From: Gordonia hongkongensis
Lineage (GTDB): Bacteria > Actinomycetota > Actinomycetes > Mycobacteriales > Mycobacteriaceae
DNA: 64,000 bases
Direction: 5' to 3'
Assembly (NCBI RefSeq): GCF_023078355.1
Contig: NZ_CP095552.1
Span: 5,084,001-5,148,000 of the forward strand
Part shown: piece after piece, positions 8,943-16,859 of the stretch
How positions within the stretch are numbered: position 1 is the stretch's first letter
Layout: each line of letters begins with the position of its first letter
Made by a program: the position numbers and the translations under genes
The notes under the pieces: model-generated
Database searches by the model: none
What the model saw: the letters and a program-made list of their open reading frames with translations, nothing else
What the model was told of the DNA's origin: nothing

Positions 8943-9668
8943 CTAGAGGTTCATCGCGCCGACGGAGGTCTGGAAGTCGAGCACGTGTGTGAAGTCGTTG
9001 ACGGACTGCACCGCACGGCGGGTGTCCGCGCCGCGCAACACGTTGACCGACGTGTGGTGAACGCGGACCGGCATGTCGAAACCGCTTCCGAGCGCGTCGG
9101 CGAGCACGGCATTGATCACCCCGCTGTGGCAGGTGACCACCACGCGCTCGCCGAGGTGCGCGTCGACGATCCGGCCGATCTCGCCGAGCACTCGCGCGCG
9201 GAAGGCCCCCGGGTCCTCCGCGTACGGGAACGGTTCGTAGCTGCGGGTCCTGATGTGTTCGCGGAAGATCCGGGATATCTCGTCGTGCGGAAGGGTCTCG
9301 AACGGCGATTCGTCGGCAGGGAAGGACTGCCACGGCTCGTACTCGGTCAGGGTGTCGCGGACGATCGGTTCCAGACCGTGATGGGCGGCAATGGCCCGGC
9401 CGGTGTCGAGGGCCCGGCGCAGCGGCGAACTGTAGACGGCATCGACGGTGTGGGTGGCGAGCCGGTCGGCCACGGCGCGCACCTGTCGCTGCCCGAGGTC
9501 GGACAGAGGCGGATCGACGGTCTCGGCTGCGCTGAGCTCTTTGCTCAGCGCCTGCTCGCCGTGGCGGATGAGCACGAGTTCGCACAGTCCGGCCAGTGGC
9601 GCGAACGGGTTGTCGAGGTCGATCGAGCGCGCGCGGGTCTGGTTGGGCACGGCTCCAGTGAACCACAA
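8943..9668 (-). CDS. Histidine phosphatase family protein (phosphoglycerate mutase-like)
   Basis: A 241-residue protein with the RHGE signature (LVLIRHGEQAL) that holds the phosphorylated His, a second active-site segment YSSPLRRALDTGRAI and the C-terminal VVVTCHSGVINA with the second His. These branch-1 enzymes remove phosphate from small molecules or act as mutases; substrate unknown. The first residues (MWFTGAVPNQTRARS) may be non-native. It heads the minus-strand operon that includes the SDR, Lpd-like and ThuA-like genes, and a likely promoter/operator with AGGTTC repeats lies directly upstream (9672-9702). Confidence 0.85.
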   Translation of the reverse strand: MWFTGAVPNQTRARSIDLDNPFAPLAGLCELVLIRHGEQALSKELSAAETVDPPLSDLGQRQVRAVADRLATHTVDAVYSSPLRRALDTGRAIAAHHGLEPIVRDTLTEYEPWQSFPADESPFETLPHDEISRIFREHIRTRSYEPFPYAEDPGAFRARVLGEIGRIVDAHLGERVVVTCHSGVINAVLADALGSGFDMPVRVHHTSVNVLRGADTRRAVQSVNDFTHVLDFQTSVGAMNL

Positions 9669-9671
9669 ACT

Positions 9672-9742
9672 AGGTTCTTTATAAAGATACTATCGCGAAC
9701 CTCCTGCTCAGGTGAGTGATCAGACGCCGAAGCTATAGGTTC
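9672..9742 (-). promoter_or_regulatory. Promoter/operator region with three AGGTTC half-sites
   Basis: AT-rich spot in a GC-rich setting (TTTATAAAGATACTAT). AGGTTC at 9672-9677 and its complement GAACCT at 9697-9702 form an inverted pair; a further AGGTTC is at 9737-9742. It lies between the histidine-phosphatase start (9668) and the end of the TetR gene (9755), so it should drive the minus-strand operon and the repeats could bind the adjacent TetR proteins. Inference from position and symmetry only. Confidence 0.45.
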
Positions 9743-9754
9743 AGAGGTGTCACA

Positions 9755-10429
9755 TCACACGCTGGCGATGTCGGCGGCGAGCTCACGCACCTCGTCGGAG
9801 AAGCGCCGGCGCCCCAGGTTCGCGAGGACGACGTCCTCGGTGAGCCACGACGACGCGGACACCTCGAGGAGGCTGGACAGTGCCGTCGCCGCAGCGGCCT
9901 GCTTGGCCTTGGACGTGATGCGGTTGCGCACCCGCAACTCGGCGGAGAAGATCGCGAGCATCTCCAGACGCACCTCCCGGCGCAGCGCCTCGATCGACAG
10001 ACTCCATCCGGGCGACCGCACGAAGTAGACCAGCGACGCCGCCCGGTGGGCGTCGGTCCACTCGAGAACCGAGATGATCACGTCGCCGAGCGAGGCGTCG
10101 GGATCGGCGTCGATCTCCGTGCGCAGTTGGGTGAGCATCTGCTCGGCGAAGATCCGCAGTCCGCCGAGGAGTACCTCCTCCTTGGAGGGATAGTGGTAAT
10201 ACACTGCCGCCGAGGTCATCTGCGCCTCGGCGGCGATGTCTGCGACGGTGACGTCCTCGATCGACCGCATGGAGTAGAGGTGCATCGCCGCCTCGACGAC
10301 GACGTCGCGTCGAGACGGCCGGTGCGCGGCCCGCTTCGCGCCGCTGCCGCCACTCGGAGCGCTCGCCGACGCGCGCCCGGCGTTGCGTCGGCCGGAAGTG
10401 CTTCGTCCTGAGGGATTCTTGCCCGCCAT
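9755..10429 (-). CDS. TetR-family transcriptional regulator
   Basis: A 224-residue regulator. After a basic N-terminal tail (MAGKNPSGRSTSGRR) comes the TetR helix-turn-helix: RRDVVVEAAMHLY, VTVADIAAEAQMTSAAVYYHYPSKEEVL (split here), followed by an all-helical ligand/dimer domain. The frame is open further upstream, but ATG 10429 is the family-like start. It faces another TetR gene across 123 bases, and its HTH resembles that protein's, so the pair may share operators. Probable targets are the operons on either side (AGGTTC repeats at 9672-9742, palindrome at 11440). Confidence 0.85.
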   Translation of the reverse strand: MAGKNPSGRSTSGRRNAGRASASAPSGGSGAKRAAHRPSRRDVVVEAAMHLYSMRSIEDVTVADIAAEAQMTSAAVYYHYPSKEEVLLGGLRIFAEQMLTQLRTEIDADPDASLGDVIISVLEWTDAHRAASLVYFVRSPGWSLSIEALRREVRLEMLAIFSAELRVRNRITSKAKQAAAATALSSLLEVSASSWLTEDVVLANLGRRRFSDEVRELAADIASV

Positions 10430-10552
10430 GCGATAGATCATGACAGCATCGGGGGCTGTCACGGGCTGTGCCATCCTGATGGCACGCCGTGAACGGAACC
10501 GGGAGGTCTGCGCCACGGCGGATCGGGACGGGGAGCACGGCGAGGAGGACGT

Positions 10553-11422
10553 ATGGCGAGATCGAGGCGAGACAACGCCCGGCCGGCCGACGGCATGTCG
10601 GAGTCGGACGCCGACTGGCTCGGCTGGGATTCGACCCCGGCTGCCGACGACATCGCACTGGCGGCCGCGGATCCGGGGGCGGGCACCGGCCCACAGGAGG
10701 ACGTCGATCCTGACGCCGCACCCGACATCTCGCCGGTGGAACACGAGGCCGGCGCCGAGGGCGCACCGCCGGACTCACCGGTCCAGAACGGATCGGGCGC
10801 CGGCAACGGCACGACCGCGCACCGTCCGTCGCGGCGGCATCTCATCGTGAAGGCCGCGGTTCGGGTGTTCTCGCGAAAGGGGTTCGCGGAGGCCTCCATT
10901 CAGGAGATCGCCACCGAGGCGGGAATGGTCCCGACCGCGGTCTACTATCACTTCGCCAGCAAAGAGGAGCTCTTCGAGAGCGCACTCGGCTATGCGATGG
11001 ACGCGAGTTCGGCCGCGGCGCAGTCGGCTCGACCGGACGATGTGTCCGCGAGCGCGGACTCGTTCAAGGACGTCGTCGCCGCGGTCTGGGACTGGACCGC
11101 CGAGCACCCCAATTCCGCCCGCATGCTGTTCCTGCAGATGGCCGGCGGCGCGACCCCCGGGACCCGGCTGCTGACGAAGGAGTACGAGGAACGGCACATC
11201 CGGCGTGCGTTCGACTACTTCCCGGCCGGTGAGGACCCGCCCAACCGGCGTGCGGCCACCGCACAGCACGCGGCGCGCACCCTCCGGGTCCGGACGATGA
11301 TCGCGATGACCATCGCCATCCAACCCCTGCGTATCGAGGGTGGGCCGCTGTCGGACATCCCGGTCCCCAGTCTGCGCACCGCGACGACCGACGTCTGCAC
11401 CAAGATGATCGAAGGCCGCTGA
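10553..11422 (+). CDS. TetR-family regulator with a long acidic N-terminal extension
   Basis: 289 residues. The TetR DNA-binding domain begins only near residue 90 (RPSRRHLIVKAAVRVFSRKG, IQEIATEAGMVPTAVYYHF). Before it is about 85 residues rich in Asp, Glu, Ala, Gly and Pro, low complexity and surely disordered, which is unusual for the family. ATG 10553 has a strong GAGGAGG site, so the extension is probably real. C-terminal helical domain binds ligand. Divergent from the other TetR gene; downstream lies a 16-base palindromic operator and the second ThuA-like gene. Confidence 0.85.
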   Translation: MARSRRDNARPADGMSESDADWLGWDSTPAADDIALAAADPGAGTGPQEDVDPDAAPDISPVEHEAGAEGAPPDSPVQNGSGAGNGTTAHRPSRRHLIVKAAVRVFSRKGFAEASIQEIATEAGMVPTAVYYHFASKEELFESALGYAMDASSAAAQSARPDDVSASADSFKDVVAAVWDWTAEHPNSARMLFLQMAGGATPGTRLLTKEYEERHIRRAFDYFPAGEDPPNRRAATAQHAARTLRVRTMIAMTIAIQPLRIEGGPLSDIPVPSLRTATTDVCTKMIEGR

Positions 11423-11439
11423 CCCGAGCCGAGCCCGTC

Positions 11440-11468
11440 GAGTAACTTTAATTCCGAAACAGTTACTC
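11440..11468 (+). promoter_or_regulatory. Palindromic operator GAGTAACT-N13-AGTTACTC
   Basis: Two perfect 8-base arms (11440-11447 and 11461-11468) around an AT-rich centre (TTAATTCCGAAAC), 21 bases before the ThuA-like ATG at 11490. Size and symmetry fit a TetR operator. A related string, CGAATACAGTT at 12250-12260, occurs upstream of the Rieske operon (here CGAAACAGTT), which suggests one regulator could control both. Confidence 0.55.
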
Positions 11469-11489
11469 CGATGCAGGTTGGACTCGAAC

Positions 11490-12296
11490 ATGCGCATCCT
11501 CGCGATCACCGGCGGCCACTCCTTCGACCGAGCCGCCTTCGCCGATCTCCTCGACGCCCTTCCCGGTGAGGTCACCTGGCGCGAACATCCCGACGCCGCG
11601 ATCGGGCCCGACGACCTCGCCGACCACGACGTGTCCCTTCACTACGACATGCCGGGCACCCTGCCCGAACCGTACGACCCGCCGGAGTCGTTGCGGGACT
11701 GTCTGCGCGCGGCCCGCGAGACGGGGCACGGATACGTCGTCCTGCATCATGCGATCGCGAGTTGGGCCAACTGGGACGAGTGGTCGGAGTTCGTCGGCGG
11801 CCGCTACCTGTACCAGCCCGGAACCGTGCGCGGGGCACCGCGCCCCGACTCCGGCTATCGGCATGCGGTGGAGCAGCGGATCACCATCGAGGACAGCACC
11901 CACCCGGTGACCGCGGACCTGCCGGCACATCTCGACCTCGTCGACGAGACCTATCTCTGCGAGGTGTTCGAGGACTCCGTGACGCCGTTGCTGCGGACGA
12001 ACGCACCGATGACCGACGACGTGCACTTCTCCACCGCACTGGCCATGTCCGGGCGGCGGGGTGAACGGGAGGGGTGGCAGCACGCCGAGGGATCGTCGCT
12101 GGTCGGCTGGTGTCGCACCAACGGCGCATCCCGCCTGGTCTACCTCCAGCCCGGCGACACCGCGGCCACTCTCGCCCACCCGGACTATCGGTCCCTGATC
12201 GCCAACTCGCTCCGGTGGGCAGCCCGTTCCATCTGGACTTTTTTTACAGCGAATACAGTTCGATGTGTTGCCGCTCACTCTCGGTGCTACAGTTAG
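11490..12296 (+). CDS. ThuA-like domain protein
   Basis: About 268 residues from ATG 11490 (a TTG at 11478 is also in frame). The ThuA fold is visible: MRILAITGGHSFDR, VSLHYDMPG, GYVVLHHAIASWANWDEW, YRHAVEQRITIEDSTHPV, and SRLVYLQPGDTAATLAHPDY near the end. These proteins have a glutamine-amidotransferase-like fold, usually without a proven activity, and often sit in sugar or redox catabolic loci. The last ~20 residues (after NSLRWAAR) read through an AT-rich, promoter-like stretch with a run of seven T, so the native end may be slightly earlier. Paralogue of the broken copy at 5934-6703. Confidence 0.75.
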   Translation: MRILAITGGHSFDRAAFADLLDALPGEVTWREHPDAAIGPDDLADHDVSLHYDMPGTLPEPYDPPESLRDCLRAARETGHGYVVLHHAIASWANWDEWSEFVGGRYLYQPGTVRGAPRPDSGYRHAVEQRITIEDSTHPVTADLPAHLDLVDETYLCEVFEDSVTPLLRTNAPMTDDVHFSTALAMSGRRGEREGWQHAEGSSLVGWCRTNGASRLVYLQPGDTAATLAHPDYRSLIANSLRWAARSIWTFFTANTVRCVAAHSRCYS

Positions 12297-12300
12297 TGAA
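12238..12300 (+). promoter_or_regulatory. Probable promoter of the Rieske oxygenase operon
   Basis: AT-rich stretch in a GC-rich region, overlapping the 3' end of the ThuA-like gene. It has a T7 run (12239-12245), CGAATACAGTT at 12250-12260 and a second CTACAGTTAG at 12288-12297, i.e. a direct repeat of TACAGTT 33 bases apart. The repeat could be a pair of regulator sites. The first gene of the operon starts at 12347. Confidence 0.4.
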
Positions 12301-12346
12301 TACGCTGCCAAGTAAGAGGCGCGCCAGCCCCACCGAGGAGAACCCG

Positions 12347-12652
12347 ATGCGTCAGATCCAGCATCCGATGAGTCGAGCCATCTACGAATTCGACGAGGAC
12401 TTCAACGTCCTCGTGACCACCAAGGACGGCAAGACCGGCACCTTCGACCCCGAAGGCCGGTATCTGCACGGCGAAGTGAAATCCGTTGACCCGGAGATGG
12501 CCCGCTGGGTCGGTCTCGGTCCGCGCGAGCCCGTCCCCATCACCCAGAACCGTCGCTTCATGGGCGCTGCCAAGCTCCTGGAGAAGATGCAGGCGGACCG
12601 ACTCGCCGACGAAGCCCGCAGCAATCGCCTGGCCGAAGGAGGCAAATTGTGA
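12347..12652 (+). CDS. Small conserved-type protein preceding the Rieske oxygenase
   Basis: A 101-residue protein from ATG 12347 with a GAGGAGAA site. It starts MRQIQHPMSRAIYEFDED, then a short beta-like portion (NVLVTTKDGKTGTFDPEGRY) and a charged helical tail (KLLEKMQADRLADEARS). I recognise no named domain. Its stop overlaps the oxygenase start (the GTGA at 12649-12652), so the two are made together; a subunit or assembly partner of the oxygenase, or a substrate-binding accessory, is possible. Function unknown. Confidence 0.7.
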   Translation: MRQIQHPMSRAIYEFDEDFNVLVTTKDGKTGTFDPEGRYLHGEVKSVDPEMARWVGLGPREPVPITQNRRFMGAAKLLEKMQADRLADEARSNRLAEGGKL

Positions 12653-14043
12653 CCGAGATCGACACACGCACCCCCGGATCGTCGGCATCCGACGACGAGC
12701 AGGCCGACTACGTCGCCAGCTACCATCGACTGCTCGACACCGACACCCACCCGGTCCCGCAGGTCCTGCGGGAGGAGACCCACGACCTCTACGAGGATCA
12801 GAACTTCATCCCGGTCTCGCGGTACATCAGCCGCAAGTATCACGAGCTCGAGCGAGATCGTATGTGGTACAAGGTCTGGCAGATGGCGTGTCGTGAAGAG
12901 GAGATCCCCGAGCCCGGGGACACGCACATCTACGAGATCTGCGACAAGTCGATCCTCGTCGTGCGCGGCAAGGACATGTCCATCCGCGCGTTCTACAACT
13001 CGTGCCTGCACCGCGGCCGGATGCTCCGCGAGGAGAGCGGTCCCGCGGGCAACGACCTGCGTTGTCCGTTCCACGGCTTCTGCTGGAACCTGGACGGATC
13101 GCTGAAATCCATGACGTGCGAATGGGATTTCCCCCACGTCGACAAGGATGCAATGAACCTTCCGCAGGTCAAGGTGGACACCTGGGGCGGCTTCGTCTTC
13201 ATCAACATGGACCCGCAGTCGGAGTCGCTTGCCAGCTTCCTCGGCGACCTGGGCAAGCACTTCGAGGCCTGGCCGCTGGAGGATCGCTACATCCAGGCGC
13301 ACGTCGCGAAGGTCATCGACGCGAACTGGAAGATCGCCCAGGAGGCGTTCTCGGAGGCCTTCCACGTCATCACCACCCACCCGCAACGTGTTGTGGGGAC
13401 CGGGGATTCGAACAGCCAGTACGACTCGTGGGGCAACTTCAACCGCGGGATCACCGCCAACGGCGTGCCCAGCCCGCACATCAAGTTCACCCCGAGCGAG
13501 CAGGAGATGTTCGACTCGATGGTGGACGCGCGCATCGACGAGGACCCGATGGTCACCCTGCCCGACGGTGTCACCGCGCGCGAGATGTCCGGCCTGCTCG
13601 CCCGCGAGGGGCTCCGCGACGTCATCGGTGATGTCAAGGCGGACAACATGTCCGACGCCGAGTCGCTCGACAGCATCTACTACACGGTGTTCCCGAACTT
13701 CCATCCGTGGGGCGCCTACCAGCGCATCGTCTACCGGTTCCGGCCGAACGGCGACGACCACAACACGTCGATCATGGACGTCTACCTGCTGGCGCCGTTC
13801 ACCGGGCCGCGCCCGCCGGCCGCGAAGGTGCAGTGGCTGACGCCCGAGCAGACCTGGATCGACGCCACGGTCCTCGGCAGCTCGGCCCGTGTGTTCGACC
13901 AGGACGCGTACAACATGCCGAAGGTGCACCGCGGCCTGAAGACCACCACCCAGAAGTACCTGCCGATGGCGGCGTACCAGGAACTCAAGATCCGCCACAT
14001 GCACCACCTGCTCGCGAAGTGGGTGGGCGAGGAAGTCGACTGA
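12649..14043 (+). CDS. Rieske [2Fe-2S] aromatic-ring-hydroxylating oxygenase, alpha subunit type
   Basis: A 464-residue oxygenase. The Rieske cluster ligands are C119-x-H121 and C139-x2-H142 (CLHRG and CPFHGFCW). The mononuclear iron site has H239 and H244 in EAFSEAFHVITTHPQ, the usual [DE]xxHxxxxH arrangement, with the third acid expected late in the protein (VFDQDAYN). It would hydroxylate or demethylate an aromatic or terpenoid-like substrate with electrons from a ferredoxin/reductase not seen here. Starts at GTG 12649, overlapping the small gene upstream. A strong terminator follows at 14069. Confidence 0.9.
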   Translation: MTEIDTRTPGSSASDDEQADYVASYHRLLDTDTHPVPQVLREETHDLYEDQNFIPVSRYISRKYHELERDRMWYKVWQMACREEEIPEPGDTHIYEICDKSILVVRGKDMSIRAFYNSCLHRGRMLREESGPAGNDLRCPFHGFCWNLDGSLKSMTCEWDFPHVDKDAMNLPQVKVDTWGGFVFINMDPQSESLASFLGDLGKHFEAWPLEDRYIQAHVAKVIDANWKIAQEAFSEAFHVITTHPQRVVGTGDSNSQYDSWGNFNRGITANGVPSPHIKFTPSEQEMFDSMVDARIDEDPMVTLPDGVTAREMSGLLAREGLRDVIGDVKADNMSDAESLDSIYYTVFPNFHPWGAYQRIVYRFRPNGDDHNTSIMDVYLLAPFTGPRPPAAKVQWLTPEQTWIDATVLGSSARVFDQDAYNMPKVHRGLKTTTQKYLPMAAYQELKIRHMHHLLAKWVGEEVD

Positions 14044-14068
14044 TCCCCCCGTCGTCAATGATCTCGAC

Positions 14069-14104
14069 TCGGCGCTGCGACTTCGGATGAAGCCGCAGCG
14101 CCGA
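14069..14104 (+). terminator. Stem-loop terminator after the Rieske oxygenase
   Basis: TCGGCGCTGCGACTTC (14069-14084), loop GGAT, then GAAGCCGCAGCGCCGA: a 16-bp stem with one mismatch, 25 bases after the stop. No T tract, as is common in high-GC actinobacteria. Confidence 0.75.
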
Positions 14105-14139
14105 CTTCGTCTGTACTCGCCGACTGTGCACTCGCCGCC

Positions 14140-14252
14140 GGTTGAGCTGCCTCCGCTGGTTGAGCTGCCCCCGCTGGTTGAGCCGCCCCTCGCTGGTTGA
14201 GCTCCCCCCGCTGGTTGAGCTGCCCCCCCGCTGGTTGAGCTTGTCGAAACCA
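14140..14252. repeat. Tandem array of GGTTGAGC units (18-20 bp period)
   Basis: Six GGTTGAGC units begin at 14140, 14158, 14176, 14195, 14213 and 14233. Most are followed by TGCCCCCGCT or a close variant; the last reads GGTTGAGCTTGTCGAAACCA. That last form resembles a short repeat dispersed through many Gordonia and related genomes. The lengths differ only by C-run changes, as in slippage. Non-coding; lies between the Rieske terminator and a small membrane protein. Confidence 0.85.
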
Positions 14253-14268
14253 CTCCCTGCTGATCGGC

Positions 14269-14475
14269 ATGATGGTGGGTGTGTTGATGCTGACGCTGAT
14301 GCTCGTCGCCGGGGCCGCTGCTGCCGGGTGCGCGATGACGGCGGCGTACGTCTACCTGCGGCCCGGTGACGACCATGTGCGCGCCGAACGGCTCGCCCGG
14401 CGGTGGCTGATCGTGACGGCGGTCCTCGGTGTCACCGCGCTCTGCCTGCGATTCGGGTGGCTGTTGCTGAGTTGA
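14269..14475 (+). CDS. Small predicted membrane protein (two helices)
   Basis: A 68-residue hydrophobic protein. Residues ~2-28 (MLTLMLVAGAAAAGCAMTAAYVY) and ~46-66 (LIVTAVLGVTALCLRFGWLLL) look like membrane helices joined by a charged loop (RPGDDHVRAERLARR). No family recognised and no clear operon partner; the site upstream is weak. May be real because hydrophobicity and codon bias fit a gene. Confidence 0.5.
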   Translation: MMVGVLMLTLMLVAGAAAAGCAMTAAYVYLRPGDDHVRAERLARRWLIVTAVLGVTALCLRFGWLLLS

Positions 14476-14599
14476 GATCCAGTACGTAGGCCACGCAGCG
14501 CAAAATGCGGGATCCGTGTCGGAAACCGTTACGTATCCCTCACTCTGTTCTGCTGAGGCATACGATGCCGAGCAGTACCCGACCCACGGATTCGGAGTC

Positions 14600-15463
14600 A
14601 TGATGCGACTCGGACTACACGCGCTGGGCATCGGGACCGGGGCACGCCGCGACATCATCGACGCCGTGGCCCGCGAAGCCGAGGCACGTGGTTTCCGCAC
14701 ACTGTGGTGCGGCGAGCATGTCGTGATGGTCGACGACCCGGCGTCGCCGTACCCGTACACCCCCGACAAGAAGATCGCGGTTCCCGCCGAAGCGGACTGG
14801 CTCGACCCGACGATCGCCCTCTCCTTCGCCGCCGCGGCCACCACCACGATCCGGCTTGCCACCGGGGTGCTGCTGCTCCCCGAACACAACCCGGTCATCA
14901 TGGCCAAACAGGCCGCGTCGCTCGACCTTCTCAGCGGGGGACGACTGACCCTTGGCGTGGGAATCGGTTGGTCCCGTGAGGAATTCGAAGCACTGGGGGT
15001 ACCGTTCGCTCGACGAGGTGCCCGGACCGATGCCTACGTCGAGGCGATGTGCGCGCTCTGGCGGGACGAGATCGTCACACATCACTCGGAATTCGTTGCC
15101 TTCGAAAGCATTCGGGTCAATCCGAAACCGGCGGCGGGCCGGATTCCGTTCGTCGTGGGCGGCAACAGTGATCAGGCGTTGCGCCGGGTCGTCGGCTGGG
15201 GTGATGGCTGGTACGGATTCAACCTCGACGACGTCGACGCGGTGGCTGATCGGATCCGCACGATCGACCGGTTCTGCCAGGAGAGCGGACGGGACCGTTC
15301 TGATCTCGATATCGCGGTCGCGCTGCGGAATCCGGTTCCCGCTGACCGCGCCGGTCTCGACGCTCTCGGCGTCGACGAACTGGTGCTGGTGGAATCACCG
15401 CCCGCGGATTCCGATGCGGTGCCGGGATGGTTGGACAAGCTGGCGGGGCGCTGGGCGGTCTGA
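14600..15463 (+). CDS. LLM-class F420-dependent oxidoreductase
   Basis: 287 residues from ATG 14600 (GGAG five bases upstream); an in-frame GTG at 14516 would add 28 residues that do not look like the family. Signature parts: GLHALGIGTGARRD, GFRTLWCGEHVVM, LLSGGRLTLGVGIGWSREEFE and PFVVGGNSDQALRRV. It belongs to the same TIGR03619-like group as the gene at 1051. Substrate unknown. It stands alone on the plus strand, convergent with the MFS transporter gene (12-base gap between stops). Confidence 0.85.
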   Translation: MMRLGLHALGIGTGARRDIIDAVAREAEARGFRTLWCGEHVVMVDDPASPYPYTPDKKIAVPAEADWLDPTIALSFAAAATTTIRLATGVLLLPEHNPVIMAKQAASLDLLSGGRLTLGVGIGWSREEFEALGVPFARRGARTDAYVEAMCALWRDEIVTHHSEFVAFESIRVNPKPAAGRIPFVVGGNSDQALRRVVGWGDGWYGFNLDDVDAVADRIRTIDRFCQESGRDRSDLDIAVALRNPVPADRAGLDALGVDELVLVESPPADSDAVPGWLDKLAGRWAV

Positions 15464-15474
15464 GGCGGACGGAA

Positions 15475-16755
15475 CTAGCGCGACCACAGTTCCGGCTCCT
15501 CACGCAACAGACGCGCACGCCCCTTGCGACGGTAGCGGTAGATCTGGATGGCGCCCAGCCCCCAGAGCATGAACTGCGCCGACATCGCGCAGGTGAACGC
15601 CTCCGGCGGATATCCCTGGACCCCGTCCGGGGTTCGCCAGTCGAGGATGAGACCGATGAGCCCCGCGAGGATCAAGCTGGCAATGAACCCCGCCTGATTG
15701 ATGATCCCGGTGGCCGTGCCCGCCCGCGATGCCGGATTGGAGGTGCGGCCGACATCGAAACCGATCATCGACGCCGGACCGCCCATTCCACAGACCACCA
15801 CCAAGAGCACGAGGAGCGCGAACGGCGCGCCGCCGGGCCACGCCAGTACCACCGTCCAGGTGGCCGCGATTCCGGCGAGCACCGCCAACACCAGCGTCGA
15901 CCTGTGCCACGGCCACCGGGTGATCAGCCACGCGAAGATCGGGCCGAACGCCATGATGGCGAACACCATGATCGTCAGGAGCAGACCCGCCGCACCGGCG
16001 CTCATCCCCTCGCCCTCGACGAAGAAGGGGTAGCCCCACAACAAGCCCAGGACGGTGGCGCTGAAGTGGGTCGAGAAGTGCATCCAGAAACCCAGTCGGG
16101 TGCCGGGGTGATCCCACGACTCGCGAAGGTTTCGCCGGATACCGGCCAACCCGAGCATCGGTCCCGACACCGACCGCACCGCCGCGGAATCGCGCACGAC
16201 GACCAGTGCGACCACGAGCAGAACGGCGCCGATCCCAGCGGTGGCCAGGTACGCGCGACTCCATCCGAAGGTGGACAGTGCCCAGGTCATCGGTATGGCG
16301 GCCGTGACCGCGCCGAGTTGGCCGAGCACGCCGGTGAGCTGCGTGATCAGCGGGATCCGCCGCGCCGGGAACCAGCTCGTCACCAGTCGCAGGACACACA
16401 CGAAGGTCATGGCGTCGCCCACCCCGACGAAGAACCGCGACGACAGCGCCCACGTGTAGTTGTCCGCGAACGCGAAGCTGATCTGGGCAAGCGTGAGGAT
16501 CAGCGTTCCGCTGAGGAGTACCCGACGCGGACCGAACCGGTCGACGACGAGCCCGACCGGCACCTGCATCAGCGCGTACACCAGCAGCTGGAGCACGACG
16601 AAGGTCGACAACTGCGAAGCGCTGATCTCGAAACGCTCGGCAGCCAGCAGGCCGGCAACGGCCAATGAGGAGCGCTGCAGCACCGCAACGAAGTAGACCG
16701 CGACCCCGACGACCCAGATGGTCATCGCCTGCCGCGAACTGACCGGCGAGGTCAC
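15475..16755 (-). CDS. MFS transporter
   Basis: A 426-residue membrane protein with about 12 hydrophobic segments. The MFS signature after helix 2 is VPVGLVVDRFGPRRVLLSG; helix 1 is WVVGVAVYFVAVLQRSSLAV. It is probably a proton-coupled importer of an organic solute, by position perhaps of the substrate handled by nearby catabolic enzymes, but nothing in the sequence fixes that. ATG 16755 is chosen as the N-terminus is short and polar before helix 1. Single-gene unit. Confidence 0.88.
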   Translation of the reverse strand: MTSPVSSRQAMTIWVVGVAVYFVAVLQRSSLAVAGLLAAERFEISASQLSTFVVLQLLVYALMQVPVGLVVDRFGPRRVLLSGTLILTLAQISFAFADNYTWALSSRFFVGVGDAMTFVCVLRLVTSWFPARRIPLITQLTGVLGQLGAVTAAIPMTWALSTFGWSRAYLATAGIGAVLLVVALVVVRDSAAVRSVSGPMLGLAGIRRNLRESWDHPGTRLGFWMHFSTHFSATVLGLLWGYPFFVEGEGMSAGAAGLLLTIMVFAIMAFGPIFAWLITRWPWHRSTLVLAVLAGIAATWTVVLAWPGGAPFALLVLLVVVCGMGGPASMIGFDVGRTSNPASRAGTATGIINQAGFIASLILAGLIGLILDWRTPDGVQGYPPEAFTCAMSAQFMLWGLGAIQIYRYRRKGRARLLREEPELWSR

Positions 16756-16859
16756 CTGCGGACCTCGCCGTCGGGCCGAACCCGGGAAACTCTTTCGATC
16801 ACCTAACTATTGTCGGGCACGGCGCGAACGGATCGCGGGCGCCCTCGGAACTGCCGCCA

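Noticed and set aside
14140..14252. Possible CRISPR array
   Set aside because: Units are 18-20 bp in total with C-run filler and no unique spacers; no cas genes.
12382..14907. 841-residue minus-strand open frame opposite the Rieske oxygenase
   Set aside because: Antisense shadow: high GC keeps stops rare; its sequence is low complexity, and the plus strand has clear catalytic motifs.
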